DNA of 45,827 bases from Candidatus Altimarinota bacterium (GCA_025210675.1 JAOARU010000016.1:1-45827); one strand, 5' to 3'; positions 24,925 to 34,026 are shown, counted from the first letter of the stretch. Notes: generated by a model not told the origin, from the sequence alone. Made by a program: numbers and translations.

Positions 24925-25842
24925 TTAAAAAAAACTTAACTGCTCATCAGAATCATTCTCTTGATCATCTTTTAATAGAGAATTATCAAGCCTTTTAATC
25001 AACATACGAAAATTATTTTCAATAAAAAATTCACGCACTCGATCCCAAGGAATATCATCAATTTTGGCATATTCCAAATTAATATCGCCAAGTGGTACAT
25101 CTTTTATCAAAGTCACCATTGATTTAGTATGAAGTGCTTCATCTTTACCGTTTATCAGAAGCTCCTTTTTTTTGCCTTCAATTTTATCAATATTGCTATA
25201 TATATTCTCAAGAGTGTCATATTTGGTTAAGAGCGTAGCTGCTGTTTTTTCGCCTATACCTTTGATGCCTACTAAATTATCAGAAGCATCACCCCTCATA
25301 GCTTTAAAATCAGCCATTTGCTCAGGATAAACACCTGTTTTTGCTTTAACCTTTTCACGATCCATTATCTCAACCTCTGCGCCTTTTATAGGTCTCATCA
25401 CAGAGACATTTTCCTCTGATATAAGCGAAAACAAATCATGATCAGAAGAAACAATCACCACATCAGCATCCTTATTGTAAGTAGAGGCAAAAGTAGCAAT
25501 ACCGTCATCAGCCTCAAATCCCTCAACCGCAATAAGAGGAATTCCTGAAATTATAAAAAACTCATCTATATAAGATAGTTGCCCCACAAGCTCCTCTGGC
25601 ATATCTGGTCTTTGAGCCTTGTATTCGTCATCTTTTTCATGTCTAAATGTCTTTGCTTTTAGATCCTTAAAAGCCAATATATGCGTAGGCTTTACATTTT
25701 CAATCAGCGAAAGTATCATTGAACATGTACCAAAAACAGCATTTGTTACTTGTCCATTTTTATTTTTAAGAGTTCTAGGAACAGCAAAAAAAGCTCTATA
25801 AAACAAATTTGGCAGATCAATCAATAAAAACTTTTCACGCAT
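24925..25842 (-). CDS. Stand-alone 5'-3' exonuclease (FEN/PolA N-domain)
   Basis: 305 residues from MREKFLLIDLPNLFYRAF at 25842; an upstream ATG at 25899 would extend into the opposing promoter and adds only non-conserved residues. The metal-binding Asp set is complete: LLIDLPN, GFEADDGIA, VIVSSDHDLFSLI and MRGDASDNLVGIKGIGEKTA, the last covering the helix-hairpin-helix. It matches the N-terminal domain of DNA polymerase I, which removes RNA primers and flaps; no polymerase domain is attached. The protein ends DEQLSFF, very close to the bacterial sliding-clamp binding motif QL(S/D)LF. It is followed by ybeY. Confidence 0.93.
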   Translation of the reverse strand: MREKFLLIDLPNLFYRAFFAVPRTLKNKNGQVTNAVFGTCSMILSLIENVKPTHILAFKDLKAKTFRHEKDDEYKAQRPDMPEELVGQLSYIDEFFIISGIPLIAVEGFEADDGIATFASTYNKDADVVIVSSDHDLFSLISEENVSVMRPIKGAEVEIMDREKVKAKTGVYPEQMADFKAMRGDASDNLVGIKGIGEKTAATLLTKYDTLENIYSNIDKIEGKKKELLINGKDEALHTKSMVTLIKDVPLGDINLEYAKIDDIPWDRVREFFIENNFRMLIKRLDNSLLKDDQENDSDEQLSFF

Positions 25843-25848
25843 TTTGAT

Positions 25849-25877
25849 TTGAAAAAAATATTTTTTTAAGGTATAAT
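25849..25877 (+). promoter_or_regulatory. Promoter of the starch-synthase-like gene
   Basis: TTGAAA (25849-25854), 17-bp spacer, perfect TATAAT (25872-25877). The start would be near 25884, 17 nt before ATG 25901. It overlaps the region just upstream of the opposing exonuclease gene. Confidence 0.68.
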
Positions 25878-25900
25878 TTAAAGAATTCAATAAACACAAA

Positions 25901-26515
25901 ATGATAACAACACTTCCAACAGCTTCTTACGACAATAAAATTTACGCTAAATTCTCAAAAAACACCATAGAAAAAAAGAAGCTAAACAAGGAGGCATTCC
26001 AGAAAGAATTTGGACTTAATCATGATATTAAGACTCTCTTGATAAGCATAAGTGTTGAATTAACATCAAAAAACGGATTTGATATTCTAGAAGAACTACT
26101 CAAGGGAATTAGCTCTATTGGTGTACAAATAGCTATTCGAGGAATTGGAACAGAAAAATTTCAAAAAATCATTTTGGATTTCGCTGAAAATCATCATGGA
26201 AAAATTGCAATTCTTGAAGACACAGAAGAAAACCTAAGAAAAATCTATGCCTCATGTGATTCTACAATGTTTTTCTCTAGTAACGAAGACGTAGAAACAG
26301 AAATAAAAAACTCACTTGCCTATGCCTGTATACCTATTGCGCCTAAGCAAGTGGGTTTTTTAGAAGACTATAATCCAAATCAAGAAAGTGGCAATAGTTT
26401 TCTTTTCAAAGAAGGAGACGTATGGAGTGCCTATGCTGCCATCGTAAGAGTCAATGAGAATTATCGTTTTCCATATGACTGGAAAACTATATGTAAAAAT
26501 ACACTAGAAAATTAA
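25901..26515 (+). CDS. Starch/glycogen-synthase C-terminal half-like protein, probably degenerate
   Basis: 204 residues. The order of motifs follows the C-terminal Rossmann domain of GT5 glycogen synthases: 'KEFGLNHDIKTLLISISVEL' then KNGFDILEELL (like QKGFDLL), GVQIAIRGIG, LEDTEENLRKIYASCDSTMFFSS (like 'R.IYA.CD...PS'), a helix with AYACIPIAPKQVGFLEDY, 'NSFLFKEGDVWSAYAAI' and a C-terminal 'YRFPYDWKTICKNTL'. The donor-binding EPCGL motif reads EDVETEI, and the N-terminal half (ADP-glucose site) is absent. It is therefore unlikely to be an active glycosyltransferase. Its own promoter and terminator suggest it is expressed and under selection. Function unknown. Confidence 0.65.
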   Translation: MITTLPTASYDNKIYAKFSKNTIEKKKLNKEAFQKEFGLNHDIKTLLISISVELTSKNGFDILEELLKGISSIGVQIAIRGIGTEKFQKIILDFAENHHGKIAILEDTEENLRKIYASCDSTMFFSSNEDVETEIKNSLAYACIPIAPKQVGFLEDYNPNQESGNSFLFKEGDVWSAYAAIVRVNENYRFPYDWKTICKNTLEN

Positions 26516-26541
26516 AAAATTAAAATAGCAATTATCAATTG

Positions 26542-26565
26542 AACAGGTTTTGAACCTGTTTTTTT
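26542..26565 (+). terminator. Intrinsic terminator after the starch-synthase-like gene
   Basis: AACAGGTT (26542-26549) pairs with AACCTGTT (26553-26560), loop TTG, then T5. It lies 26 nt after the stop codon. The region also repeats the TTGAACA core (26540, 26551-region, 26565 and inverted at 26578). Confidence 0.85.
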
Positions 26566-26600
26566 GAACACAAAAATTGTTCAATAAAACAATATTGATA

Positions 26601-26630
26601 TTAAGATATTTTTTAAAAAAACACTATACT
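26601..26630 (+). promoter_or_regulatory. Promoter of the purE-his operon
   Basis: TTAAGA (26601-26606), 18-bp spacer, TATACT (26625-26630). The start would be near 26637, about 40 nt before the purE ATG. The leader is T-rich, with no His-codon leader peptide, T-box or attenuator visible. Confidence 0.45.
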
Positions 26631-26677
26631 CACCAAACTTTTTTCTTTAAAATATTACTGCTTTTTTTATTTCAAAC

Positions 26678-27064
26678 ATGAAAGTAGTAATCATAATGGG
26701 TTCAGAAAAAGACATTCCACATTCGGAAAAAATCACAAAAAAACTAGACGAATTAGGCGTAGCACATGAATCCCATGTAGCAAGTGCCCATAAAACACCA
26801 CTTAAAGCATTAAAAATCTTAGAAGATTTTAAAGGTCAGAAAAAAACAGTTTTTATAACTATTGCTGGTCGCTCAAATGCCCTTTCGGGTTTTTGCGCAG
26901 GAAATACAACTCTCCCCGTGATTGCTTGCCCTCCTTTTGCTGACAAAGTTGACATGATGGTAAATATCAATTCAACCATCCAGATGCCATCAAATGTACC
27001 TGTAATGACAGTACTTGATCCTGAAAACACAGCAATAGCTTGTTACAATATCCTAAATTGCTAA
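26678..27064 (+). CDS. purE: AIR carboxylase, class II (animal-type) PurE
   Basis: 128 residues. VVIIMGSEKDIPHSEKI and VASAHKTPLKALKIL are the shared PurE motifs. The third motif reads FITIAGRSNALSGFCAGNTTLPVIACPP, which matches the class II form (AGRSNGLGPVxSGNT...PVISCPP, as in the AIRC domain of animal PAICS) rather than the class I AGGAAHLPGM motif. Class II enzymes carboxylate AIR directly with CO2, so PurK would not be needed. The protein is shorter than usual (~160) and ends soon after 'VMTVLDPENTAIACYNIL', lacking the last helices. Its stop overlaps the hisB start (TAATG), making it the first gene of a his operon. Confidence 0.9.
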   Translation: MKVVIIMGSEKDIPHSEKITKKLDELGVAHESHVASAHKTPLKALKILEDFKGQKKTVFITIAGRSNALSGFCAGNTTLPVIACPPFADKVDMMVNINSTIQMPSNVPVMTVLDPENTAIACYNILNC

Positions 27065-28104
27065 TGAAAAAAGTCATCTTCATTGATAGAGATGGTACAT
27101 TAATAAAAGAGCCTCCCCTAACTCATCAAGTTAATTCTCTCGAGGAAATGAAAATATTACCATACACCATTTCCTCGCTTAAAAAGCTTCAATCAAGAGG
27201 TTATGATTTAATAATAATCACAAATCAAGACGGACTTGGAACAGAAAAGAATCCAAAAGAAAACTTTGATAAAATCAACAAGAAGCTACTTGAAATTCTT
27301 GAAAGTGAAGGCGTATTGATAAAAAAAATCCTAACTTGCCCACATTACGAAAACAACAATTGCTCTTGCAGAAAACCAAAAATAGGCTTGATAGAATCAA
27401 TAATTCAAGAGATAGACCTAAAAAATTCCTACATGATTGGAGACAGAGTAACAGATATAGAATTTGCAAAAAACGCAGGAATAAAAGGTATCCTGCTTGA
27501 TGATTGGAGATCAGTAGCCAATAGGATACTGTCTCGAAAAAGCGAAATTCACAGAAAAACCAAAGAAACCGACATTAAAATAAGATTAAATCTCGATGGC
27601 GAAGGCGTATCACATATCAAAACAGGGCTTAATTTTTTTGATCATATGCTTGAACAAATAGCTCGTCATGGCAGTATAGACCTAGACATTAGTTGCAAGG
27701 GCGATCTGAACGTAGATGAGCATCATACAATTGAAGATGTCGCAATAACTCTTGGTCAAGCTATCTCGGAAACATTAGATGACAAAAGGGGTATAAATCG
27801 CTTTGCCTCAGTTTTGCCTATGGACGATGTAAATTCTTTTGTTGCTCTTGATTTATCAGGTCGCAATGGCTTTATGTTTGAGGCTGATTTTAACAGAGAA
27901 ATGGTTGGTGATATGCCAACTGAAATGATCAAGCATTTTTTTGAAAGCTTTGCAGAAAGCCTAAAGTGCAACCTACATATCAAAATAAAAAAAGGCAACA
28001 CGCACCATATGGTAGAATCTGCCTTTAAAAACTTAGCAATTTGCCTAAAAAATGCAATTCGCATTGAACACGAAAAAATACCATCAAGTAAAGGTTTTCT
28101 ATGA
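27064..28104 (+). CDS. hisB: Bifunctional histidinol-phosphatase / imidazoleglycerol-phosphate dehydratase
   Basis: 346 residues from the ATG at 27064, which overlaps the purE stop by one base; an in-frame ATG at 27040 lies inside purE and adds a non-conserved tail. The N-terminal HAD phosphatase has IFIDRDGTL (D8, D10), ITNQDGLGT and a zinc loop C-P-H...C-S-C-RKPK, as in E. coli HisB. The C-terminal dehydratase has LNFFDHMLEQIARHG, DEHHTIEDVAITLG, GDMPTEMIKHFFESFA and NTHHMVESAFK, giving the manganese-binding His/Glu sites. It performs steps 6 and 8 of histidine synthesis. The ATGA overlap with hisH suggests coupled translation. Confidence 0.97.
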   Translation: MKKVIFIDRDGTLIKEPPLTHQVNSLEEMKILPYTISSLKKLQSRGYDLIIITNQDGLGTEKNPKENFDKINKKLLEILESEGVLIKKILTCPHYENNNCSCRKPKIGLIESIIQEIDLKNSYMIGDRVTDIEFAKNAGIKGILLDDWRSVANRILSRKSEIHRKTKETDIKIRLNLDGEGVSHIKTGLNFFDHMLEQIARHGSIDLDISCKGDLNVDEHHTIEDVAITLGQAISETLDDKRGINRFASVLPMDDVNSFVALDLSGRNGFMFEADFNREMVGDMPTEMIKHFFESFAESLKCNLHIKIKKGNTHHMVESAFKNLAICLKNAIRIEHEKIPSSKGFL

Positions 28105-28688
28105 TTTATGTAATCAAATACGCAGGCGGAAATCTGCAAAGTATATTTAATGCTTTAAATAAAATTGGAGCTGATTTTAAAGCCTCACATGATCCAGAAG
28201 AGCTTGAAAAAGCCACAAAAATCATATTTCCAGGAGTTGGACACGCCAAAAGTGCCCTTGATGATTTAAAAGAAAAAAAACTCGATATTTTCCTGAAAAA
28301 TACCAAAAAACCAACACTGGGAATATGCTTAGGCATGCAGATAATGCTTGAATACTCAGAAGAATCAAATAAAAACTGCCTCGGAATAATTAATGGCAAA
28401 GTAAAAAAATTTACTCCGCAAAAAAATGTACCAATTCCACATATGGGATTTAATGAAATTAGATTTGATCCTAATATAAGTATTTTTAAAGGGCTTTCAC
28501 AAAATTTTGATGCCTATTTTGTGCATTCATATTACGCAGAAAGTGACTCTAAAATAGCCACAACACACTATGCAGGTGTTGATTTTACTAGCGCAATCCA
28601 TAAGGATAATTTTTTTGGAGTACAGTTTCACCCAGAAAAATCAGGTGAAAAAGGACTTCAAATTTTAAAAAATTTCTATGAACTTTAA
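28101..28688 (+). CDS. hisH: Imidazole glycerol phosphate synthase, glutaminase subunit
   Basis: 195 residues. The glutaminase triad is present: C76 in LGICLGMQ, H177 and E179 in GVQFHPEKSG. IIFPGVGHAKSA forms the oxyanion/PGVG loop, and VPIPHMGFNEI is the interface motif, with Phe where Trp is usual. HisH supplies ammonia to HisF. It overlaps hisB by 4 nt and hisA by 11 nt. Confidence 0.96.
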   Translation: MIYVIKYAGGNLQSIFNALNKIGADFKASHDPEELEKATKIIFPGVGHAKSALDDLKEKKLDIFLKNTKKPTLGICLGMQIMLEYSEESNKNCLGIINGKVKKFTPQKNVPIPHMGFNEIRFDPNISIFKGLSQNFDAYFVHSYYAESDSKIATTHYAGVDFTSAIHKDNFFGVQFHPEKSGEKGLQILKNFYEL

Positions 28689-29394
28689 GCTCCTTCCGGC
28701 TATCGACCTAATTGAAGGCAGAGCAACACGCCTCCTAAAAGGTGATTTTGATAAAAAAACTCAATATGATTTTTCCCTAAAAAAGCTTGCAGAGATTTTT
28801 TCTGAATTTGGAGATATTATACATATAGTTGATCTTGATGGTGCAAAAAATGGCTTTGGTGCAAATAAAAAAGCTATTCAAGAGATTGTAAAACACAGCA
28901 AGATCCCAACTGAACTTGGAGGTGGAATCAGAAGTCTTGACGACATTCAAAAAGCACTTGATATGGGCATATCCAGAGTCATACTAGGCAGTATAGTAAT
29001 TAAGGAACCAAATTTCCTAGAAAAATCTTTGAATAAATTTACCAATGAACAAATTGTACTTTCAATGGATATAAAAGACGATCAAATAGCCATAAACGCC
29101 TGGGAAAATGAATCTGGAATTAATTATATGGATTTTTTAAAAAACCTAAAACACCAGCTTGATATTGAAATAACTGATATTCAAAAAGACGGCATGCTGC
29201 AAGGTGCTAGCAATGATCTCTATAGAAAAATCAAAAAAAACTTCCCAAAACGAAAGATAATAGCGTCAGGAGGCGTATCAGGCATTAAAGATATCAAATC
29301 ATTAGCAGGCATAGCTGATGGCGTAATATTTGGAAAAGCCTTTTATGAAGGCAAAATTTCACCACAAGAACTCTTATGCTTAAAAAAAGGATAA
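28678..29394 (+). CDS. hisA: ProFAR isomerase
   Basis: 238 residues, a (beta/alpha)8 barrel. LLPAIDLIEGRATRL carries the first catalytic Asp (D10), VDLDGAKNG and TELGGGIRSLDDI are the barrel phosphate-site segments, and ITDIQKDGMLQG carries the second Asp. IIASGGVSG closes the barrel. It isomerises ProFAR to PRFAR. It overlaps hisH by 11 nt and hisF by 19 nt, evidence of a tightly coupled operon. Confidence 0.96.
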   Translation: MNFKLLPAIDLIEGRATRLLKGDFDKKTQYDFSLKKLAEIFSEFGDIIHIVDLDGAKNGFGANKKAIQEIVKHSKIPTELGGGIRSLDDIQKALDMGISRVILGSIVIKEPNFLEKSLNKFTNEQIVLSMDIKDDQIAINAWENESGINYMDFLKNLKHQLDIEITDIQKDGMLQGASNDLYRKIKKNFPKRKIIASGGVSGIKDIKSLAGIADGVIFGKAFYEGKISPQELLCLKKG

Positions 29395-30128
29395 TCCCCT
29401 GCCTAGATGTAAAAAATGGCAGAGTTGTAAAAGGCACATCATTTAAAAACCTACGAGACGCAGGCAGTGCCACAGAGCTCGGAAAAATGTACTCAGAATC
29501 AGGAGCTGATGAGCTCGTATTTCTAGATATTTCCGCAACAAATGAACGCCGAAAAACCAGCCTAGAACTAGCAAAAGAAGTCTCTAAGGAGGTTTTTATC
29601 CCTTTTGCGATTGGAGGTGGGGTTCAAAGCCTTGAAGATGCTACAAATCTTATTAAGCAAGGTGCGGATAAAATCTCAATCAATTCTCAAGCGGTAAAAA
29701 ATCCGGACCTAATCGGCCAAATTGCCAACAGATTTGGATCTCAGGCTGTTATCATAGCCATTGATGCAACTTCCAACGGCGATGTCTATATAAAAGGAGG
29801 ATCTGAAAAAACCAATTTAAATGCAGCAGATTGGGCAAAACAAGCCCAAGATCTAGGCGCAGGAGAAATACTACTGACTTCTATTGATCAAGATGGTCAA
29901 AAAAATGGCTTTGACACAGACCTTATCAACAAAGTCGCCAAAAAAATATCAATCCCAATAATTGGATCTGGTGGAGCAGGAAAAAAAGAGCATTTTCTTG
30001 AGCTATTCACCAAAACTCCTGCAACTGGAGGACTTGCGGCTAGCATTTTTCACTTTGGAGAAATTGCAATAAATGACCTAAAAGAGTATCTTATAAAATG
30101 CAATATACCAATTCGATATGAAACTTAA
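29376..30128 (+). CDS. hisF: Imidazole glycerol phosphate synthase, cyclase subunit
   Basis: 250 residues. RIIPCLDVKNGRVVKG carries catalytic D11; IAIDATSNGDVYIKGG carries the second catalytic Asp (~130). LLTSIDQDGQKNGFD and IIGSGGAGKKEHFLELF are the phosphate-binding loops. With HisH it converts PRFAR to IGP and releases AICAR, which enters purine synthesis downstream of PurB. It overlaps hisA and hisIE (11 nt). Confidence 0.97.
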   Translation: MLKKRIIPCLDVKNGRVVKGTSFKNLRDAGSATELGKMYSESGADELVFLDISATNERRKTSLELAKEVSKEVFIPFAIGGGVQSLEDATNLIKQGADKISINSQAVKNPDLIGQIANRFGSQAVIIAIDATSNGDVYIKGGSEKTNLNAADWAKQAQDLGAGEILLTSIDQDGQKNGFDTDLINKVAKKISIPIIGSGGAGKKEHFLELFTKTPATGGLAASIFHFGEIAINDLKEYLIKCNIPIRYET

Positions 30129-30702
30129 TTTTGATAAAATGAATGGCCTAATCCCCTGTATCGTACAAGACCTTAAGACAAATCAAGTTCTAATGCTTGG
30201 TTTTATGAATCAAGAAGCCTATAATAAGACGATTAAAGAAAGTAAGGTTTGCTTTTATTCTCGTACAAAAAAACGCCTCTGGCAAAAAGGAGAAGGAAGC
30301 GGGAATCATTTAATAGTAAAAGAGATACTAACTGATTGCGACAACGACACTCTATTAATCAAAGCAGAGGCAGAGGGTGCAACTTGCCATACTGGAGCTT
30401 ATTCCTGCTTTGGTGAAGAAGAGTTTTCATTAAAAGGTTTGGAAAAAATTATAGAAAAAAGAAAAAACTCACAAGACTCATCGTCATACACCAAAAGCCT
30501 CTTTGAAGAAGGACTGGACAGGATAATTCAAAAAGTAGGCGAAGAAGCAATAGAAGTCGTAATAGCTTCTAAAAATGAAGATGACGAAGATTTTAAAAAT
30601 GAGACATCTGACCTACTCTATCACTTAATAGTACTCTTACAAGCCAAAGGCATGCGTCTTGAAGATATTGAAAAAACCCTAGAATTACGCCACAAGAAAT
30701 AA
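30118..30702 (+). CDS. hisIE: Bifunctional PR-AMP cyclohydrolase / PR-ATP pyrophosphohydrolase
   Basis: 194 residues. The cyclohydrolase half (~1-107) has LWQKGEGSGNH, LTDCDNDTLLI and GATCHTGAYSCF, whose Cys and Asp residues bind zinc and magnesium. The pyrophosphohydrolase half has EEGLDRIIQKVGEEAIEVVIAS and ETSDLLYHLIVLL with the MazG-like Glu cluster. Fused HisIE is common in Gammaproteobacteria and Bacteroidetes. It performs steps 2 and 3 of the pathway. Confidence 0.96.
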   Translation: MKLNFDKMNGLIPCIVQDLKTNQVLMLGFMNQEAYNKTIKESKVCFYSRTKKRLWQKGEGSGNHLIVKEILTDCDNDTLLIKAEAEGATCHTGAYSCFGEEEFSLKGLEKIIEKRKNSQDSSSYTKSLFEEGLDRIIQKVGEEAIEVVIASKNEDDEDFKNETSDLLYHLIVLLQAKGMRLEDIEKTLELRHKK

Positions 30703-30715
30703 TTTAAAAAAGACA

Positions 30716-31204
30716 ATGAAAGAGAAAAATGAAATCCTAGAAACTATGAATTCTGTATGCTCAATAGTTAGCAAAAATAAACGCCGTACAATCCTGAAAA
30801 AGATAATAACTGTAACAAATTTTCTAATGTCACTTTTTATACTAATGTCACTTTTGGGGTTAGTGTTTTATGTTGGCTGGGCTGTTTATGCTGCCTATAC
30901 AAATGTGGTAAACCTTGATTTTACAAAACTTATTCATGGAATTGTTTTTATACTTGTTCTTGTAAAAGCCTACAAAGTACTTGTCTTTTACTTAAAAAGA
31001 CATCATTTAAGTATCAAGTATATGATTGAGATTTCAATCATTGCACCATCTATTGAGCTTATTTTTGCCCCAAATTCCCACAGCTTAATGTTTAGTATAT
31101 TATTAGCTCTTTTTGCTGTTTCAAATCTACTTATCTATGTCATTTATTATGACAAGCTTTGTGAAATAGACGAAAAAGAAGGCTATGCAGATGAAGTTTG
31201 GTAA
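30716..31204 (+). CDS. Small membrane protein of unknown function
   Basis: 162 residues with about four hydrophobic segments (near 30-55, 70-90, 100-118 and 122-145) and short charged ends. A Lys/Arg cluster (SKNKRRTILKK) precedes the first segment, fitting an N-in topology. It resembles the phosphate-starvation-inducible PsiE/DUF-type four-helix membrane proteins only loosely. It starts 13 nt after hisIE and may be co-transcribed, but no link to histidine synthesis is apparent. Its stop is 1 bp from the stop of the convergent gene with no terminator between. Confidence 0.7.
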   Translation: MKEKNEILETMNSVCSIVSKNKRRTILKKIITVTNFLMSLFILMSLLGLVFYVGWAVYAAYTNVVNLDFTKLIHGIVFILVLVKAYKVLVFYLKRHHLSIKYMIEISIIAPSIELIFAPNSHSLMFSILLALFAVSNLLIYVIYYDKLCEIDEKEGYADEVW

Positions 31205-31205
31205 A

Positions 31206-31871
31206 TTAATCCTTGCGCCTAAGGATAATATAAAATATCACCAAAATCAAAACACCAATAAAAGCTAAACTAATCTGCAATAAATGTTCAACGTTTTTAT
31301 CTGATATCTCAATATCCCCTACTAAAATATTGCCCTTCATTAAGTCAGTATTGTTAAAACCATCTAATTCCTGACCGCCATAAAGCATATCAATATTGCT
31401 ATTTTTATATGTAGTGACTACCTCTGCATCCTTTGGTGCATTTTCAAAAAAATACCCCCCATTTTGATTTACATAAGCCTTATCTAGGTATTTACCATCT
31501 TTATTAACCAAAAAAACCTCTTCGTTAAAATTTTCAGCGATAGATCCATTGAGAGAATTTTGCTCTGGTATATAGATCTCTTTTTGATAGATCGCTTCAC
31601 CTTTTAAGTCATAAGCTTTCATAATCATCTTTTGACTATCTACTGACTCAAAATCATCAACACTGATGCTAAAAAATCCTCTTTCATCTGCATTTGAATT
31701 AGCAATCTCATCTTGCCCATAATACACTTTAACATTTGAATACGGCCTAATTAGACCCTGAATAGCAAGTGTGTCATCTTCTATGGTACTAAACACCTCT
31801 CTAGAGTTTGGTGCAGCTTGACAAGCCGGCAGTGAAAATAATAAAAATAAAACAAAAAAAGTCTTTTTCAT
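31206..31871 (-). CDS. Exported beta-rich membrane-anchored protein, possible lipoprotein
   Basis: 221 residues. The N-terminus MKKTFFVLFLLFSLPACQAA has an imperfect lipobox (LPAC). The middle is beta-rich, with two Ig/CNA-like repeats (LAIQGLIRPYSNVKVYYG...ADERGFFSISV; LNGSIAENFNEEVFLVNKDG...QNGGYFFENAP). A transmembrane helix (SLAFIGVLILVIFYIILRRKD) ends the protein. It overlaps the 534-aa gene by ATGA and is the last gene of a three-gene operon. It probably faces outward as part of an envelope assembly. Confidence 0.75.
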   Translation of the reverse strand: MKKTFFVLFLLFSLPACQAAPNSREVFSTIEDDTLAIQGLIRPYSNVKVYYGQDEIANSNADERGFFSISVDDFESVDSQKMIMKAYDLKGEAIYQKEIYIPEQNSLNGSIAENFNEEVFLVNKDGKYLDKAYVNQNGGYFFENAPKDAEVVTTYKNSNIDMLYGGQELDGFNNTDLMKGNILVGDIEISDKNVEHLLQISLAFIGVLILVIFYIILRRKD

Positions 31872-33468
31872 TGAAGAAATAAAGGTTTTTCAATAGGGGC
31901 TTCAATATGTGTACCTGACTGGACATTTTCAACACCCAGCTCTGTCTCAATTCTACGAATATGATAGAGCTTATCCTTTGGCACAAAAAAGTAAAAAAGT
32001 CCATCTTTGTCAGCAATAGTCGTCTCTATTGTATGTAAAGATGAATCCTCAAGAAAAACTTTACTATTTGGCTTTGCTGTACCATAAACATTAGGAGTAA
32101 TCGCTATATCAAAATGCTGATAATCAATCAATGTAAAGCCATCTCCATTGTAGATATCTCTGTACGGCATACCTTCAAAATCAGTATCCAAAGTGAAATT
32201 GTCATCACCTTCAACACTTAAAGTATAAACGCCATTTAATGCGTCAAAAGAATAAAATCCGTCGTCGTCCGTACTGTCGTCCATGGAAATAGTTAGCAAA
32301 TTATTTTTCTCTTGGGTTTTTCCTTTCAGCAATACTTTAGCCTGAATGGGTTCTTTTGTCCAGACATTAAAAACTGTTCCATAAATTGATTTTTGCCTAG
32401 GATAAAAGCCATTTAAAAATATTTTTTGATCCGACTTACAAGTATTATTTACTCCTAAATAAAATCCTGATCCGCTCACACTCCGCCTTTCATCTTCATA
32501 TTTAGCCACAATTGAGTAAAAAGACGCCAAAGGATTAAGAATAAAAGCACTATTAGCAATAAGGCTGAACTCACCTTCTCTATTTGAAAAGACACAAACT
32601 TCATCAAGTGAATTTTCTGTTTTTATACGCCTTAAATCATCATATTCTATTTCGCTATTTTCTATAAAAATCTCATTTCCACCTTTATAGTTTTCAGCTG
32701 TTACATAATACACATTTCCATTGACCTGATTTTTCTCAAAAAGAGCAATGTGCAAAGTAGAATCACCCTCTATATCTAAGATAACCTTTTGCTTATTGTA
32801 ATCATTTAAATTTGCCTCATATTTACGTGAATACCTTGAATCAGGCAAAACCCCCTTATTAAATAGATAAGGCAACTCAGGATCATTTTCAAAATTATAC
32901 CAGATTTCATACCCAACAAAATCACTCACATTTATAAGCTTAGAATCAATCTCAAGAGCTTCACCTTCAAGCCTACACATAAATTTATACTCATATTCGC
33001 CTAATACAAAAGGAGCATTAACTGAAAACTGAGGATAATAAAAATCATGCTGCTGAATATTATATTTAATCTTGTTAAGCTCCTCTCCCATTAAATCCCA
33101 ATAACACTCAAAATCCTCTTTAAATTGATATATTTTAACAGGAGGCAGATTTATAAGTGACTCACGGGTCACAATTTCGCCATTTAAATTAGCTCTTTTT
33201 TGCCAACTTAAAACTAAGTTAGCATTTTCAAAATTAGCTGAAAAATCCTTAATCAAATGTGGAATTACAGATTTAACACTGATTTTATTTTCTATAAATG
33301 ACTTGGATATACCCTTAATCGTAAAATTATTTTTCGATTTATCAAAAAAAGACCTCTTGCTAATTGAAAGAAGCTCACTCGGCGATGGATCAATAATATG
33401 CGCATAAAAACAGTCCGCACTAACAAGAGAAAAACCCAAAAAGAAAGCTATCAAAGCAGCAATTTTTC

Positions 33469-33472
<4 letters not shown>
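31868..33472 (-). CDS. Large secreted beta-sandwich surface protein (534 aa)
   Basis: A signal peptide (MRKIAALIAFFLGFSLVSA-DC) precedes ~515 residues rich in aromatic and acidic residues and predicted beta. Near 365-430 there is a carboxypeptidase-regulatory-like fold (IYGTVFNVWTKEPIQAKV then DDGFYSFDALNGVYTLSVEG); near 450-510 a second such domain (NVYGTAKPNSKVFLED ... DKDGLFYFFVPKDK). The N-terminal half has paired Cys and is not recognised. No anchor is visible. It overlaps the VirB2-like gene upstream and the 221-aa gene downstream by 4 nt each, so the three proteins are likely made together. Confidence 0.75.

Positions 33473-34026
<554 letters not shown>

Noticed and set aside
26631-26677. 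His attenuator or T-box leader ahead of purE-his
   Set aside because: The leader is about 40 nt of T-rich sequence, with no hairpin pair and no run of His codons.
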